Assembly: GCA_013397935.1 (NCBI GenBank)
Contig: VZRN01006399.1
Location: 976,315-1,040,314 of the forward strand
Source of the DNA: Dasyornis broadbenti
Lineage: Eukaryota; Chordata; Aves; Passeriformes; Dasyornithidae
Length of the DNA: 64,000 nucleotides
Direction: 5' to 3'
The notes under the pieces are model-generated. The model searched no databases, was not told the DNA's origin, and was given only the letters and a program-made list of their open reading frames with translations. The stretch's first letter is position 1. Each line of letters begins with the position of its first letter. Shown here one piece after another: positions 1 to 13,287 of the stretch. The position numbers were made by a program, and so were the translations under genes.

Positions 1-369
1 ACATCTGGAAAAAAACAAAACTGGACACGTCTGTAGTGAACATCACTTTAATTTTAGGAAATAGATTATTTAACATGGTGCTTTTGATCAGAGATCTGTT
101 CCTTTGTGTGATCTTTGCAATTGTTTCATTTTGGAGCTATTTTCAGCTTATGATTTGTGAGTCTTTCAGAAAAGAGAAACAAGGCAGGGTCAGATTGGGA
201 TCTGCAGAGGAGATGCAGCACAGCAGCCAGGAGAGATGCTGACCCTGGAAAGGCTTCAGACGCACACTTTCCTTTTGCACTTCAGATGGGATGCTGGGAC
301 AAAAAGGGAACACAGGACTTGATGGTTTAGATCAGGACACTTTCTGAGAGTGATTCTCCACTTTGTGTG

Positions 370-910
370 AGGCTGGTACTTCACTGAACAGGGCCAAGAA
401 AGTGATCATTCCCTTGTATTGGGCGCTGGTGAGACCACACCTCAAATCCTGTGTTCAGTTTTGGGCTCCTCACCCCAAGAAAAACACTGAGGTGCTGGAG
501 CATGTCCAGAGAAGGTCAACAAAGCTGGGAAAGGATCTGGAACACAAGTCTGATGAGGAGCAGCTGAGGCAACTGGGGTTGTTTAGCCTGGGCAGCCAAG
601 TAGATGTTGGTTTCTTCTCCCAGGCAAGTTACAGGATGAGAGGAAATGGCCTCAGGCTGCACAAGGGGAAGTTAAGGTTGAATATTAGGAAAAATTTCAT
701 CATCAAAAGTGTTGTAAAGCATTGGAACAGGCTGCCCAGGGTAGTGGTAGAGTCACCATCCCTGTGAAACTGTTTAAATACCATGCGGATATGGTGCCTG
801 GGGACATAGTTTAGTGGTGAACATAGTGATTGTACTCGGTGGATGGACTTGGTCTTGATATCCTAAAGGTCTTTCTCAACCTTAACGATTCTATGATCCA
901 ATGATTCTAT
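370..910 (+). mobile_element. CR1 LINE fragment, 5'-truncated, 3' end present
   Basis: The frame at 363-767 reads like the C-terminal end of CR1 ORF2: 'ALVRPHLKSCVQFWAP' is the well-known tail of the reverse transcriptase protein, followed by 'VLEHVQRRSTKL' and later 'KHWNRLPRV'. After the frame the sequence runs into a 3' end with tandem gattctatga units (about 886-910), the CR1 tail. Only the last ~0.5 kb of the element is present, as is usual for 5'-truncated CR1 copies. The left edge is approximate. It sits in the same orientation as KIAA1958. Confidence 0.9.
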
Positions 911-3900
911 ACCTACAGAAGGACTACTTCACATGCATATTGTGAAGATCAAGATCTAAGACTTTAATAGCAGTAGACCTTGGAAAGAGCTGTTTTCACC
1001 TGCCTCTGTGATGGGAACATGGCATTTTTACATAAGCTGTTCTGTGAAGCTAGCACACACTGACTACTCATTTCTTCCATTTTCTTCATACCTAAATTAT
1101 ATATATCTTAGTGGGTCTTGTTCTGTCATGTAATCTTCTTGTGCTTGCATTGAACCTGGAATTTGCTTGGGCATGAAACCGATCAGTAAAAGTATCAGTG
1201 TATTTTCTATCTCTCTAAGCAAGATAAAAATTTGGAATACAGAAATTCTTGTTTGAATTTTTCCAGAAAGGAAACAGAAGCATGATATTTTAAATATTTT
1301 ATTGTGGCTGGCACAGCACAGAGTAGTGCTTGCTAATACATTCCGATCCTGGAAGCACTGAAACGTGATGAAATCCATCTTTCTTTGATAAAGTATGCTT
1401 AAGTGAACTATATGCCCATTCCAGGAAGTGTTGAAACAGGCTATTAAATCAAAGCCTCAAGAGAGAGAAACTGGAATGCCTTCTTTCCCTGATGAATCTT
1501 TCTTGCTGAGGCACTCCAGAATGCTTACAGAAAAGCTGCTTTTTCAGCACTGGTTGAAAACACTGGTTTTGAACAGCTTGAATATGGGTGGTGGCCTCTG
1601 TGGGACAGGTGGGCAGATCTGTGTTTTCATTTCCCAAATCAGTCTGCTTTTGTCTGGAGCCAAGCAGTGCTGCTCTTTAAAATGGCAGGATGCTGCTGGT
1701 CACACAAATGTTGTGTTAAATGCAGCAGTTCCCAGGTCATGGTTCCCACTGAATCCTGTCCCTGGTGGGATATGGGAGTGTGGCTTCCTGCAAGCTCGTC
1801 TTATAAAAAGTGGTGTTGAGGACCTTGCTGAGTCTGATTAAAACTTTGTGTTATTAAAACTTTGCTTAATTATACATTGACTATTAAGTGCATTGGCTGC
1901 ATCTTACTTCTAATATATACCTGTTAATCCTTTTAACTCTAATTGAACAGTAATGCACATACACATACAGAAATTCTGCATGTATTCCTGTTGATTAAAC
2001 TAAGGGTGATTATCACAGTGACACTGTGGTCAGTTGTAGCTTTTCATTATCTAGGTCTTCATTATGAAAACATCATTTGAAACCATACAACAATGGATTA
2101 ATAACATTTAATCAATTACTTTCTGCTTTGTACTTGGTAAGGAAAGGATGGAAGAAAAAAGCTGGTCTTCTGCTTTGTTAGAGAAGGAAAAAATGTATTC
2201 TGAGCTATTCTATCTCAGGTCATATCACTGCAGTGCAACAGCTGAATGTTCTGTATTGCTCTGTTGTTTCAACCAGGAAATCTGTATGCGAAGATCAAGC
2301 TCGTGAAAAATAAGGATGTTCATCTTTGATCTTTGAATAGCTTGTTTTGATTTTCTGTTTACACACACTTCTCTCTTCACTGGATATCTGCCTAATCGCT
2401 GCTTTCCTACAATGACTGGTCAACGATAGCAGTATGAATGAGCCAGAGAAGCACTGATGCTTTACTATGGGAATAATTTCATTTTGTCCACAACTTGGAG
2501 CACTCTTCTGATTGTGATGGGCTCTGTCCTTCAGTCATTGAAGGACATCCTTCACACACGTTGATGTGCTAGCTTATGGAATGTTTTTCTATCCTTTGCT
2601 CTTGGCAGATAGAATGTTGTCACTTGTTTGGGACTTCATTTCTCTTATAAGTATAAATCCACAAAACCAAAATAACAGACAGGAGCACTGTTCTTGGCAT
2701 TACAGAACAGCATTCATGCCTATATGCTGATAGACATTTTGGTTTTTTGCTCACAAATTTACATTTTATTTTTTCCTCTCTGTATAAAGAATTGGCTATA
2801 AAGAATACCTCCCCAGATTTAAGATAGTCCTCAGAAAATGTACAGTTTGACAATAACTTCTCCCATTTACCATTCACTTATAAAATCGTTAAATGCATCA
2901 GACTTTATTGTGCTAGTGCATATTAAAATAGCCATGTATACGTATAACACATCCACAGTTATATCCATTAAACTGTATCCCATGTCACCTCTTATATTAA
3001 TTGGTTTGCGTCAGTTTTGGTATGAACTCATTCAGTGACAGGGGAACCAATTGTTCATATCTTATATTGAAGAACAAATTATTTTTATGGAAATAACAAT
3101 ACAGTCCTGACAGGAAAATTTTGACAGCATAAATACAGAAGAGAAATAATAATATTCTGAGCAGCAGAGTGGTATGTAATTTGTGTATCCTCTTCTGAGT
3201 GTATACATAGCTAGAAAACATCTGAAACTCCTCATTTTATTTAAAGAGACTTTACTCAAGTAGAGCTGCAAATGTGACTAAATATTTACTCAGTCAAACT
3301 ATGATAAATTAGGTTTAAACATGTATTCAAGGACAGAAAGAAATGTGTTGTGCCATGAACAATAGTCCGGTTCTTGATGAATGTGCTTTCCTTGCAGGTT
3401 TGTCTTCTCACTGTGCAAAATTTCCAGCTGCTTTTGCAGCTCTTGGGACTCCTTGTCTTGGCAAATGCCTGGGTTGTGCCATGGCTAGTCTGGATTAAAG
3501 TGGTCATTGGTCAGCCAGGGTGTGTGAGCAGCTGCCTAGCAGAGTTTCTAATACTTGAGGTCTGTCCTCCTTCTGAAAGCTGGGATATATTCATGTCTAT
3601 GCCCTGTGCCCAGCTTTGAGTCCAACCTTGTAGGACATTTATATTTAAAACTTCAGTCTCTTTAATGTGATGAGAGCTGTGTTTGCAAAGGTTTAAATAA
3701 AGTTCATAGTCGGCATTTTTTTCTAGAGTGTGAGACAGAGAGGACTGTTGGCACAAAACAGAAAAGCAGGCTAAAAATCTGCCTTAAAAGCTGTTTCACT
3801 TGAAGTGTTAGACTTCGTCCTCTGGAGAACCGTGTAAAGAGCTGGTTCTCAAATGCTGCTTTCTGCCCCAGGGAAGACAAATATGTGTGTTAAAAGTGTG

Positions 3901-5267
3901 CACAGAAATTCCTTATGCAAGGTTGTAAATTGTGAGCTCTTCATAGAGTTCGTGCCCTTTGTAGCTTGCGTCACTCCTACTGGACAAGATACAGTGAAAG
4001 GAAAGGTAAAACCAAATTTGTCTGGTTGGGCAAAGTCACCAATAGAGAATTTCACAAATGAAACTGCATAACACGGCAGTTAGACTACTTTGCTAAATTA
4101 AAGATGGTGGTGGGACAAAAATACTGAAATGCAGTTCTTTGGGGTGCATGTCTTGCAGTCTGTATTACCAGAAGTAAATGGCATGAGCTGACAACACATT
4201 TCCTCTTACACCTGTAGTAGATAGTTCAGCCAGAACAGAAAAGGGTACTTTTTGATTCACTACCAATGAAACTTTAATAAAATAGAGGGAAAAATGTCTG
4301 CAGTCTCTAATAAGCAATATATCAACCAAGTGCTGTCAGCCTGTGTAGAGAGTTTCACAGTATGATTTATTATGTTAATTACAGTCATGTGGGCTTCATG
4401 CTCTTAAGTCTGAAACTGCTCACATTCTCAGCTTGATTTAAGAATATGCTTTGGCCAAGACTTAAAGTGCAGTTTATTATGATTAATGTAATAAAATATT
4501 TATTACATTCTCCTTTTCTTTGTTTCTCAGCTTGCTGCTCCAGTTAGACTGACTCATTTTGAAACTGATATAAATTAGATTTCAGATGATGAGGATTCTC
4601 ATCTGGTTTTAATCTCTCTCTTTGGTGTTATGCTTTTTTCATATCCTTTGTTCTTATTCTCTCTTCTCTCCTCCTCATCTTTATTTCCCTCCCATATTTC
4701 CCAGTTCTGCTTCTCAGCTGCTGTCTAGAGTGAATCAAAAGCAGGCAAACTTCATAGCCCTGGCTGATCCCTTCCAGACCTTTTGCATTGCTTTCTCAAC
4801 TGTGCATATTAGAGGTATTTCTTAAATGTGATGACATTAAAACTGGTGGTACACTGTAGCTGAGAACATGCTAAGCCTCTGGTGATGTGGGATGGCATGT
4901 TTTACATGTTTTACATTTAAATTCTGCTTAGAGAAGACAGAACTGTAAGGGCATACATGGGCCCTGTTTCTTATTCTTCTTCCACAGGGCTTTCAACTGC
5001 AGAGAGGCACAAAATTCCACTGTGCCAAATATTCCAAAATTCTATAAAAATGTATACGCGTGATTTTGTGCAAACCAGCCCAGTAGTTAAATTGCTGGCT
5101 GAGCAATCAATGCTTCTGAGATCTGTTTACACATCTGTAACTCTGTTTTTTTCTGTAGGACCATGGAAAGGTAGAAACCGTTCAGAAAATGTAGATTCTT
5201 GGTTTTATTATGTAAGAAATAGATTTTTGCCATAAGAATTGTATAATTTTTAAATTATAAACAATTC

Positions 5268-5273
5268 AATAAA
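5268..5273 (+). terminator. possible intronic poly(A) signal
   Basis: AATAAA followed immediately by a GT-rich stretch (ggaggtgtgttgcag), the arrangement of a usable cleavage/polyadenylation site. It lies inside the inferred KIAA1958 intron, so it could serve a premature or non-coding transcript, or be chance. Confidence 0.2.
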
Positions 5274-8200
5274 GGAGGTGTGTTGCAGATCTTTATAGTT
5301 TTGTCTCTCCTTGGTTTTGTTTTTTGTTCTTGTTTCCTTTTCCTTTTACCAGCTTTTGAATCAAGTCATTGTATACATATAAATATTATTCAGTTGTCCC
5401 CTCTTCCACCTTCTATACATATAATGACTTAGTTCAGCTGATTTCTACATAAGCAGATACTTAAATACATGAGCACCAATCCAGAACACACTTAAAATAT
5501 GCTTTGTTGAATTGGAAACTTACATGGGAGAAAAACTGATTCTCTGCTGAGGATGTGTATGCAATACTTTCCAGCCTGGTGCCAAGCCAGGTCCTCTTTG
5601 AAAATGAATGCATCACTTCTGCCATGCATCACCCATTCCAGTTCTCAGGGTAGCGTAGACAATCACAATCATTCCTTTAATTCTGTCTGCCACAAAGCAT
5701 TAAGTAACTAACATACTTTGAAAGGGCAACATTACTTTATGTTGCTAAAAAGTCCTGGGTAAAAAAATTTCTGTTTTCTAGAGTTAAATATTTAACCTGA
5801 AGAAAATAATTGTCAAAATGTCTTTTTTCTTTCACCGTAAATTGAAAACAGTACTTGGAATTTTCTAATGATGTTAGCCATTCATTGTTTGGAAATTATT
5901 AGAATAGTATAGGGCTGAATACAAAGATGCATGCTCAAAATAGAGCTGATGTTAGCTTCACATTACAGGTAATGTTTTCCCACTTATCAGCTCCAGCAGT
6001 ACTCCAATTTCTCCACTTGATTTGTTTAATCTGAGCTCTGAAAGTGTTGCAGTTATGTCTTAGAAGTGACCATTGTTGTGTTGAAGGAAGTTTAGTCAGT
6101 TATTTTGAAAGAAATGGGGTTTTACTTTCTTTTTAAAAAAGTTCTAATGGTTTTGGGTTTGTAGTATAGAAAACTCCAAGTGTGGCTTTTATATCCTCCA
6201 TCTCTAAGATGACTTGAATCCTTGAATGGCAGTTATATAAGGGTCCAAATAATTTGGTTTTATATACCTCTTGTAAAGATAATAGATGTGGAAATAAGAG
6301 CAGGATGAGGCATGGCAGGTAGATGTGGAGATGGCTACAGGCTTGGTTACAATCCAAGTGACTGACTTGGAATGGGGCAGATTAAATGGCAAATTCCACT
6401 CCAGCGGCCAACTGAGTGTATTTTGCCTGTACATCACCCAAGTACAAGGTATATGGGTTTCTTAGTACTCTTGCAAAGTATTTTCTGTTTCTGCTGTTCT
6501 GCATGCAGCGTCTGATCTGTAGCATCCTGCTGTGCAGTGCTGCAGTGTTGGGCAAGCCTGGGAGAGCTCAAATTGGTATATTTCTTCCTGTCAAATGGAG
6601 ATGGAATCTGGGTAAATATCCCACTGTTGTGGTACAGAGGAAATACACCCCATTTTGCATTGCAGCAGTTCATGTCAGTGCATCTCAGAATGGCTTCAAA
6701 AGGAGACAGGAAACTATGGCCACATACCAAGAAATGCCACTGTAAGTGTTCAGCGGAAGAATGGAAATGCAAGGTAAAACTGGAATGCAACAATTCTCTT
6801 TTCCACTACCATGACAAAACCAAAACCAGACAACTAGATGAAGTGAGTTAATGGGAACATTTTTCATTTAGAAAATGCATTTTCAGAAGCTTTGTGCTGG
6901 AATGGCTCAGACATACATCAGATGGAGACGGAAGGCAGCCTTGTAAAAGTTGGAGTTCTCAGGGTGCTGATGTTTTGCTCTGTTCCTTGACAATCACTAG
7001 TATCCACTGCATAAAAAGGGTGATCCAGTCAATGATAGAAGAACGTAATTTCTTAATCCCTTGGCATGGCTACAAATTTTCTGACATCTGAGAATCATGC
7101 AGAAGTCCCCTTAATATTGATGTATATTTTATTGTTGGCTTTGCCAGCAGCCAAATTGCATCTCGAATCTTTTCAAGCTGTTGTGAGAAAGTAGTGAAAG
7201 AGAGCACAAACGGAAATTAGCACGAGTGGCTGAGTGAGCATTCATTATCAGACCATTCCGTACCTTGCAAAAAATGTACAGGTAAAAATTGTAAATGTTT
7301 AGTGACTTTACTTCATGGAGATACCAATGAATAAATATTCCCATGCTCATTTGCTTGCATTCTATGTCCTTTTTCCTTTGATATAATATAATGCTTTTTA
7401 ATTTTAGAATCATAAAACATTTTGCTGATAATTTCATTGGAGGAGGTTAAGTGAATAGAAGTATATTTTTTTTTGCCAAAACATAGCATCTTTCATAAGT
7501 GGATATTAATTAATTAATTTCTCTCATGCTACAAATTTTGCATGCTAGTGAAAGCCTGTTCTGAACATGTTAAACTATGTAGAGTTTGACTAGATATAGT
7601 GGGAACAGGGAACTTTAACTGATAAACAGAATTTAGTAATAACATCAGAGGGGTAGGGCAGCAATTAAAGAAAAAGTACAGAAGCACTTTCTTCTACTTA
7701 GTCTCAGGATGTTTCTGCAAACATTTAGAGGCACTTCTGCTGTGGACACGTTCTGCTCTTACCCTCACCCACATTTTTGGCAGCAAGACTTGAGAATGAT
7801 TTTCACTCGGTTATTCTTGTGATACAGTGAAAACCAGCTGTCAGCTTTCTAAGTTTTGCATGCAGAAAGAGTACTGATATTCCAGGATGCTGCAGTATGA
7901 TAGTGGCATTCAGCTGCTTCTGACAGGGAAGCAAGAGCACAATTTCCAGGGGAGCACATTTATCAGAGGCTCAATGCAGCAGTTCCCCACTGTGACTTGA
8001 TAACGCCCTTGCACAACAGTGTGACCTCTGCGCACTGAGACTGTGGACTTCAGAGTGTTGTTTGCCTGTAGATACCCTCTTGAAACAGGAGAGGACAGGA
8101 AAAAAAGGTAGGAGCAGTCTGTGATTTACTTGAACTGTTTTAATGGAGTGCATGTTGCCACAGCCCAGAGGCTGGATATCACTGCTTTTCAATAATTTTA

Positions 8201-11200
8201 AAACAGGGACAACAGCCACCCTCCAAGGTGCTGGGGAGTGGAGAGAGGGCAGTTAGCTCCAGCATAGAGATACATGGTGCTTCGTGTGTGGTTAACTAGG
8301 CTTTTTCACTTAAATGAAGGCACATCAGTGGAAACAGGCCTGCTGCAGAGGCGTTTTCCTAGTCAGGACGCAGATTTGGCAGGGAAGACTTTGGCTAGTG
8401 ATGCGATTACCACCAAGAAAACCCATCTTACTTTTAATGTACGTCTGTGAGATCTCACTGCTTACCATACACAGACTTTAAGACTGTTTGTAATAATAAC
8501 TGAGGTTAGTGACTCCCACTGATGTCACAAATGCTCTCTGAACATTAACAATCTGTATTTGTCTGTCATGAAAGCAAGTGCCTTTCCCCCTGCCATATGT
8601 AATTACAGAGGTTATGTCCTTTTCAGGGAGTCCAAGTGTGTGTATGTGTGTGAGCTGAAATTAAAACAAGCCTGAGTTTGATAACTCTGCTGATAACATT
8701 AAGTCTTGGCTGCGTTAAGATCAGATTATGAAAAGATCAGAAAACAGCTGTTGCTCTGTGGGAGAGATCATCTGATGGTCGGGGGCTAACCTGGGACATT
8801 CTGGTCCCACTAAGTTGTCTGTTTAATCTCTGCCTGGTCACTTTATCTCTTTCGCTACATTTGAACTAGAACATCTTAAGTAGTCGTCACTTTTTCAAAC
8901 TCATAGTTGGGAGTTTACCCTGGACCCCCCAGTAAGGTGGGTTTTACTGTCTTTTTCTGCCACACTCTGATTTTCTTGGAAATGAAACTCTGATGTGGGA
9001 TATGATAGGAAATACAAGAGACATAACCAGGTCCTTTGTGCAGTGATGCAGCTGAGGGGGCAAGACCTCAGGAAATGCATCTCTAAGTAAATTCATTTTT
9101 TCATGCTTCTGCTTGTAGTCTGTAAAACAGGGGTAACAGCACTACTAGTTCCAAAGATGGCATTATAACAAGGAAAAGTCGCTAAGGATAGCTTGGCTTC
9201 ATAGATCAATGATGATAATAATTTTTGGTTGATTGGTTCTGACCATAACATGAGTGTATCTGTATTCCTAAAGACTAACAACAGACACCTACAGAAGATT
9301 ACAAGAAAGGTGAAAGCATATATAACACCTCCCCATTCTCCTATCCCACATCAATTTGTAGCTCAGGGCTGTTCTGATATGGAGGTGTTCTCTTGTATTG
9401 AGGAGCACTTTGTGGCTTTTTTTTTTTGTGCTTTTACCCAGTTTTGGAATCCATGCACACTGAAGAGCTGATGATGCTGTGAGCAGTAGAGGGTCCAAGA
9501 GCAAACAGGTTTATGTTTGCAGTAGTCAAGGAACGAATGTAGATCCACACCAGTGTTTCGCTAGCTTCCACCAGCTCCACAGAACATTAAAAAGAACTTT
9601 GGTCTCTATTCAGCAAGATGCAGCAAAGTGAGACAAAAAAAACATCTGGGAACTGTTACATGGGAAACTCCCCGCATTTGTGCCATACTACATGATACAT
9701 CACCAATATTTGAGTGGTCTCATAGGAAGAGAATAATTCACTAGTACCACTTCAGCCTGGATTCACAGCCAAAGTAGAGGCAGCTCTTCTGATGTGGCTG
9801 GATGAAAATCTGACCCGTTATTTTTTAACATTTCTCACCTGCCTTGTGAAGTAGCGCATAACACACCACTGCAGGAATGCAGTGTTTCTGGGGTACTGTT
9901 TTATTCATGTAACTTGGGAGGATCTTTAATTCAGCATGGGTTTTATAACTGTTAGCTGCAGATAGGGCAGTTTCCTTTGCAGATTAAGGAAAGATGCTTA
10001 ACATAAATGACTGACTGGGTGTCACTCTGCTGTGTTGTGATAGGCTATCCTCTAAGAAGAAGTGATTGATGACATGTATAAAACTGAGCCATTATATGTG
10101 CTGTTTATATTGAAATAGAACTTAGGATGTAGGCTGTCAGTCAAAGCACTGATTACTTACACAGTTCTATAATAAGTGGTGGTGGGTGCAGTGAACAAAA
10201 TACCAGAGTAAATGTTTGTTTTGGAGCTTTAAGCGGGGTTGTCTCTTTGTTTCCAGCCTGCATCTAGCCATACTAAGAGGATCTATTCTGTACATTGCCT
10301 AAAGCATGAGGCTTCACTGCAGGCTGCTAAAAGCTCTTTGATACTGACATCAGTACCAAAATAAGTTTCTGAATTAGGCAGGTGACCTTTCTTTTTCTCC
10401 TTGAGCACAGTTTAAGCAGACCTCAGTGCTTTGTGGCAGCTTTTTTTCCTGCCTGCAGAAGCCTCCAAAGGCCTCAGTTGCAGGTGCCCACTTCTCTGTA
10501 CTTTGCAGAGGATTTGAGAACCCCCTCTCAGTGGGTGGGTACTGTGGATGCAGGATGCCTTGCTCTGAGGAAGAGGACCTGGTCCTGAGGGTTATAAACT
10601 CAGTCCTGTTTCTGTCCTGTCGGGAAATCGTGGAGCAAATCACTCCCCTTGCCTCTGTCTGCACATGGGGTGTAAAGGTGGTGAGATGAACTTTCCTGGG
10701 AGTCACTCTGTAGATTGGCGTAAGGAGAAGCTGCCCAGCTGTGCACCAGTGTTTCTGCACGACATGGAACATTGCAGGTGGGGTAGAGAAGGAGAGGCTA
10801 CTTTCCTTTCCCTGCTGTCTTCTCCCCTATTATTAGGCTTGCAGGGAGAAGAGGAGCAAGTATCTGAACACTGGTGCAAAGCCATAGGTGTTTTACACAG
10901 CCTGACATAAGCTTGGCCTGAATAGCAGAAAGCCAATGGGAACTTCACCTGGTCTCATACCACTTTGTGTGTGTATCTTGGGTGGAAACATCTGGTGAGT
11001 GTTGCTATGGCACAGCCAAAAGGATGCCAAAATGTATGGGGTTTGCAATGAGACTGAATAAAAAAGAATTTGGTTTTTTTTCCCCTCTTCTGCATATTAA
11101 GTGGAAGAGAGACAAAAAGTGTTCCACACACAATTACGGAAAATAGTCAAATAATTTAATTTTTCCTTCTTTGCATTTGCTGTTAATTTTCTAAATCCAT

Positions 11201-12241
11201 TAAGGGCTGTCACATTCAGAATGACAGTTCCACCTGTATGCTTTAAGCTGCATTCTTGTGCAAACAGATAGTTTGCATATGCCAAGAAAACAGTCCTTAA
11301 GAACACACATAACTTATAAAGCTTTTCCTTCTTATGCTTCTCTTATCATCAGTCAGAAAATCAGCTGTCAGTAGCAGCTATCATAATGATAGCATCTGAA
11401 TGTTGTGTTTTGATATGTCATTGATTGTAAGGATCTATGAAGATAGCCTTTAAAAGCAATATAAAGAAATATGGTCTTTTAAAGCAGTATGAAGTTGTTT
11501 CCAGAATTTGACTTTTCTGAGAAATGAAAAGGTGTGGTCATAATTGTACTTGTATTGTCAGTGTACAGTTTGATGACATGGAGAGGCTATATAATCTTGG
11601 TTTTTTCCATATTTTCTGATGCAAACGTATTAATTATCTTTTCTTTATTCTTGTACATTTGTAAATTGCCCATTGGTCTGTAGTAATTTTACCTGCCAAT
11701 TCCTTAGGATGTGCTGCCTTATACTATACATTCTGACTATTATTTAGCTCTTTAAAAATGTGCCTGCTTAAAGAGAAATGTTGCAGTCATAAATATGATG
11801 GTTTAGCTCTTTTTTTGTAGGAAAAAGAAATGTAACAGTACAACTTCTGATTTCACAAATGAAATAATTCAGAGTGGGCTTATTCCTGAGTCTGAGCCCT
11901 GCACACAGCATTGGGATCCACAATCCTTCCAACTTTGCCTTTGTTGTAAAAAGCAGGCTGTCTCTAATCTCAATGCTTTTCACAAATCTCCATGCACAGA
12001 ACTGTGTCCCAGTGTCATGAGGAGCTCACTTAGTTTTGTATCATATAGTTCATCATTTGTGAAACTGAAGTTGGCTTTTCAGTCATGTGACTGTGAAGGT
12101 ATGTAAAGATCTTTCTCAGTGCTCTTTTTGAAATTGATTTGAAGTTCTTTCCTTTTTGAGGAAATTTGTTTTAGGAAAAAGCGCATCCTGTAAACTCACT
12201 GCTTCTGCTTTCTTTTTTCTGTCCCATTCTTCCTCTTCCAG

Positions 12242-13287
12242 ACCAGGATGAGAGAGCAGCAGAGCTCAGCAGAGAGCAGAATGAGAAGACCATTCGCAGC
12301 ACACAGACAGCTCTCCGCAATTTCCGAGAATTCCTCATTTCCAAGTACCCTTCTGAGACCCGTGAGATCTATGTTATCCCCTGCAAAGAGCTTGATGCCT
12401 ATCTTGCTTCCTTCTTTGTGGACGCCAGACAAAAGGATGGATCTGAATATGAGCCAAACAGTCTGGCCAACTACCAGTGCGGACTGGAGCGGTATCTCAA
12501 GGAGCACAGGTACGGATACAGTATTACAAGGGATAAGGAGTTCAAGAGGTCCCAGGAAGCTCTAAAGCAAAAGCAGATAGAGCTGAGGTGTAAAGGAAAA
12601 GGAAACAAACCACACAAATCCATGAAGCTTACCTTTGCTGATGAGCTTATCCTGCGCAAAAGAGGCTTATTGAGCCGGTACAATCCTGAAGGGCTGCTGA
12701 ACCTCGTGTGGCTGAACAACACTAAGGCATTCGGACACTGCACGGGTTTCCATGGGTCCACCCTCAAATGGGGAGACATCCGTCTGCGGGTGACAGAGAC
12801 TGGGTTGGAGTACCTGGAGTGGATGGGGCCAGACAATGGGGATGTGAGCGCCAAGAGCAAGAGAGGCGGGACCGACTCGCGGGTGTACGCCACGCAGCAC
12901 TCCCCACAGACCTGCCCTGTGCAGGACTACAAGGAGTACGCGCAGCGGCGCCCTCCAGCCATGCGCTACGAGGATGCGCCTTTTTACCTGTCCATCAAAC
13001 CTGTCGTCAACTTGGCTGCGCTTCACTGGTACAATTGCCAAGCCCTGGGGAAAAACAAGCTTGCCAAGATGGTAAAGACAATGTGTGAGAAAGGCAACAT
13101 CCCTGGCCGCAAGACCAACTTCAGCGTCTACCAGAGCTGCAGCACCCTCTCAGAAGCGCAGAGCAACCAGCTGGTGCTGATCTGCAATAACTTGAGCCAG
13201 CAGGCTGCCCAGTCCATGGCAAGCCACTCCAATACTGGCAACTTCATAGTGTCAGCATCCTATGACTCTTCATCTGACACAGCTTGA
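12242..13287 (+). CDS. KIAA1958: KIAA1958 terminal coding exon, Crypton-derived DUF3504 domain
   Basis: The exon opens after a long pyrimidine tract and AG at 12240-12241, takes two bases of a split codon, and is open for 347 codons to TGA at 13285-13287. The first in-frame ATG at 12418 is not the start: the frame is open and conserved-looking back to the acceptor. The product is a DUF3504 (KIAA1958/ZMYM/QRICH1-type) domain, known to derive from Crypton tyrosine recombinases. Signatures seen: NSLANYQCGLERYLKEH (exon residues about 72-88), LKWGDI (about 174-179), GRKTNFSVYQSCSTL (about 288-302), then a Q/S/N-rich tail ending SSSDTA. Where Cryptons carry an H-x-x-R pair, this protein has F and Y (codons 13120 and 13129), so recombinase activity is not expected. 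The cellular role of KIAA1958 is not established; a nuclear DNA- or protein-binding role is inferred from the domain's origin. INIP downstream on the opposite strand supports the identity by synteny. QRICH1 or a ZMYM paralogue is the alternative but does not fit the neighbours. Confidence 0.9.

Larger units (their letters stand above)
1..12241 (+). other. KIAA1958: KIAA1958 intron (upstream of terminal exon), non-coding
   Basis: This stretch lies upstream of the strong acceptor at 12240-12241, so it is inferred to be intron of KIAA1958; the preceding coding exon is outside the window. Apart from the CR1 fragment at about 370-910 I see only AT-rich unique sequence with short chance open frames, small TG-rich and TTAA-type runs (8637-8652, 7508-7520) and a poly(A)-like hexamer at 5268-5273. 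No frame in it shows a recognisable protein family. Confidence 0.6.

Noticed and set aside
12471..13088. Open frames of 106-140 codons overlapping the KIAA1958 exon in other frames and on the minus strand
   Set aside because: They are shadows of the coding exon; only the + frame running to 13287 carries the DUF3504 signatures.
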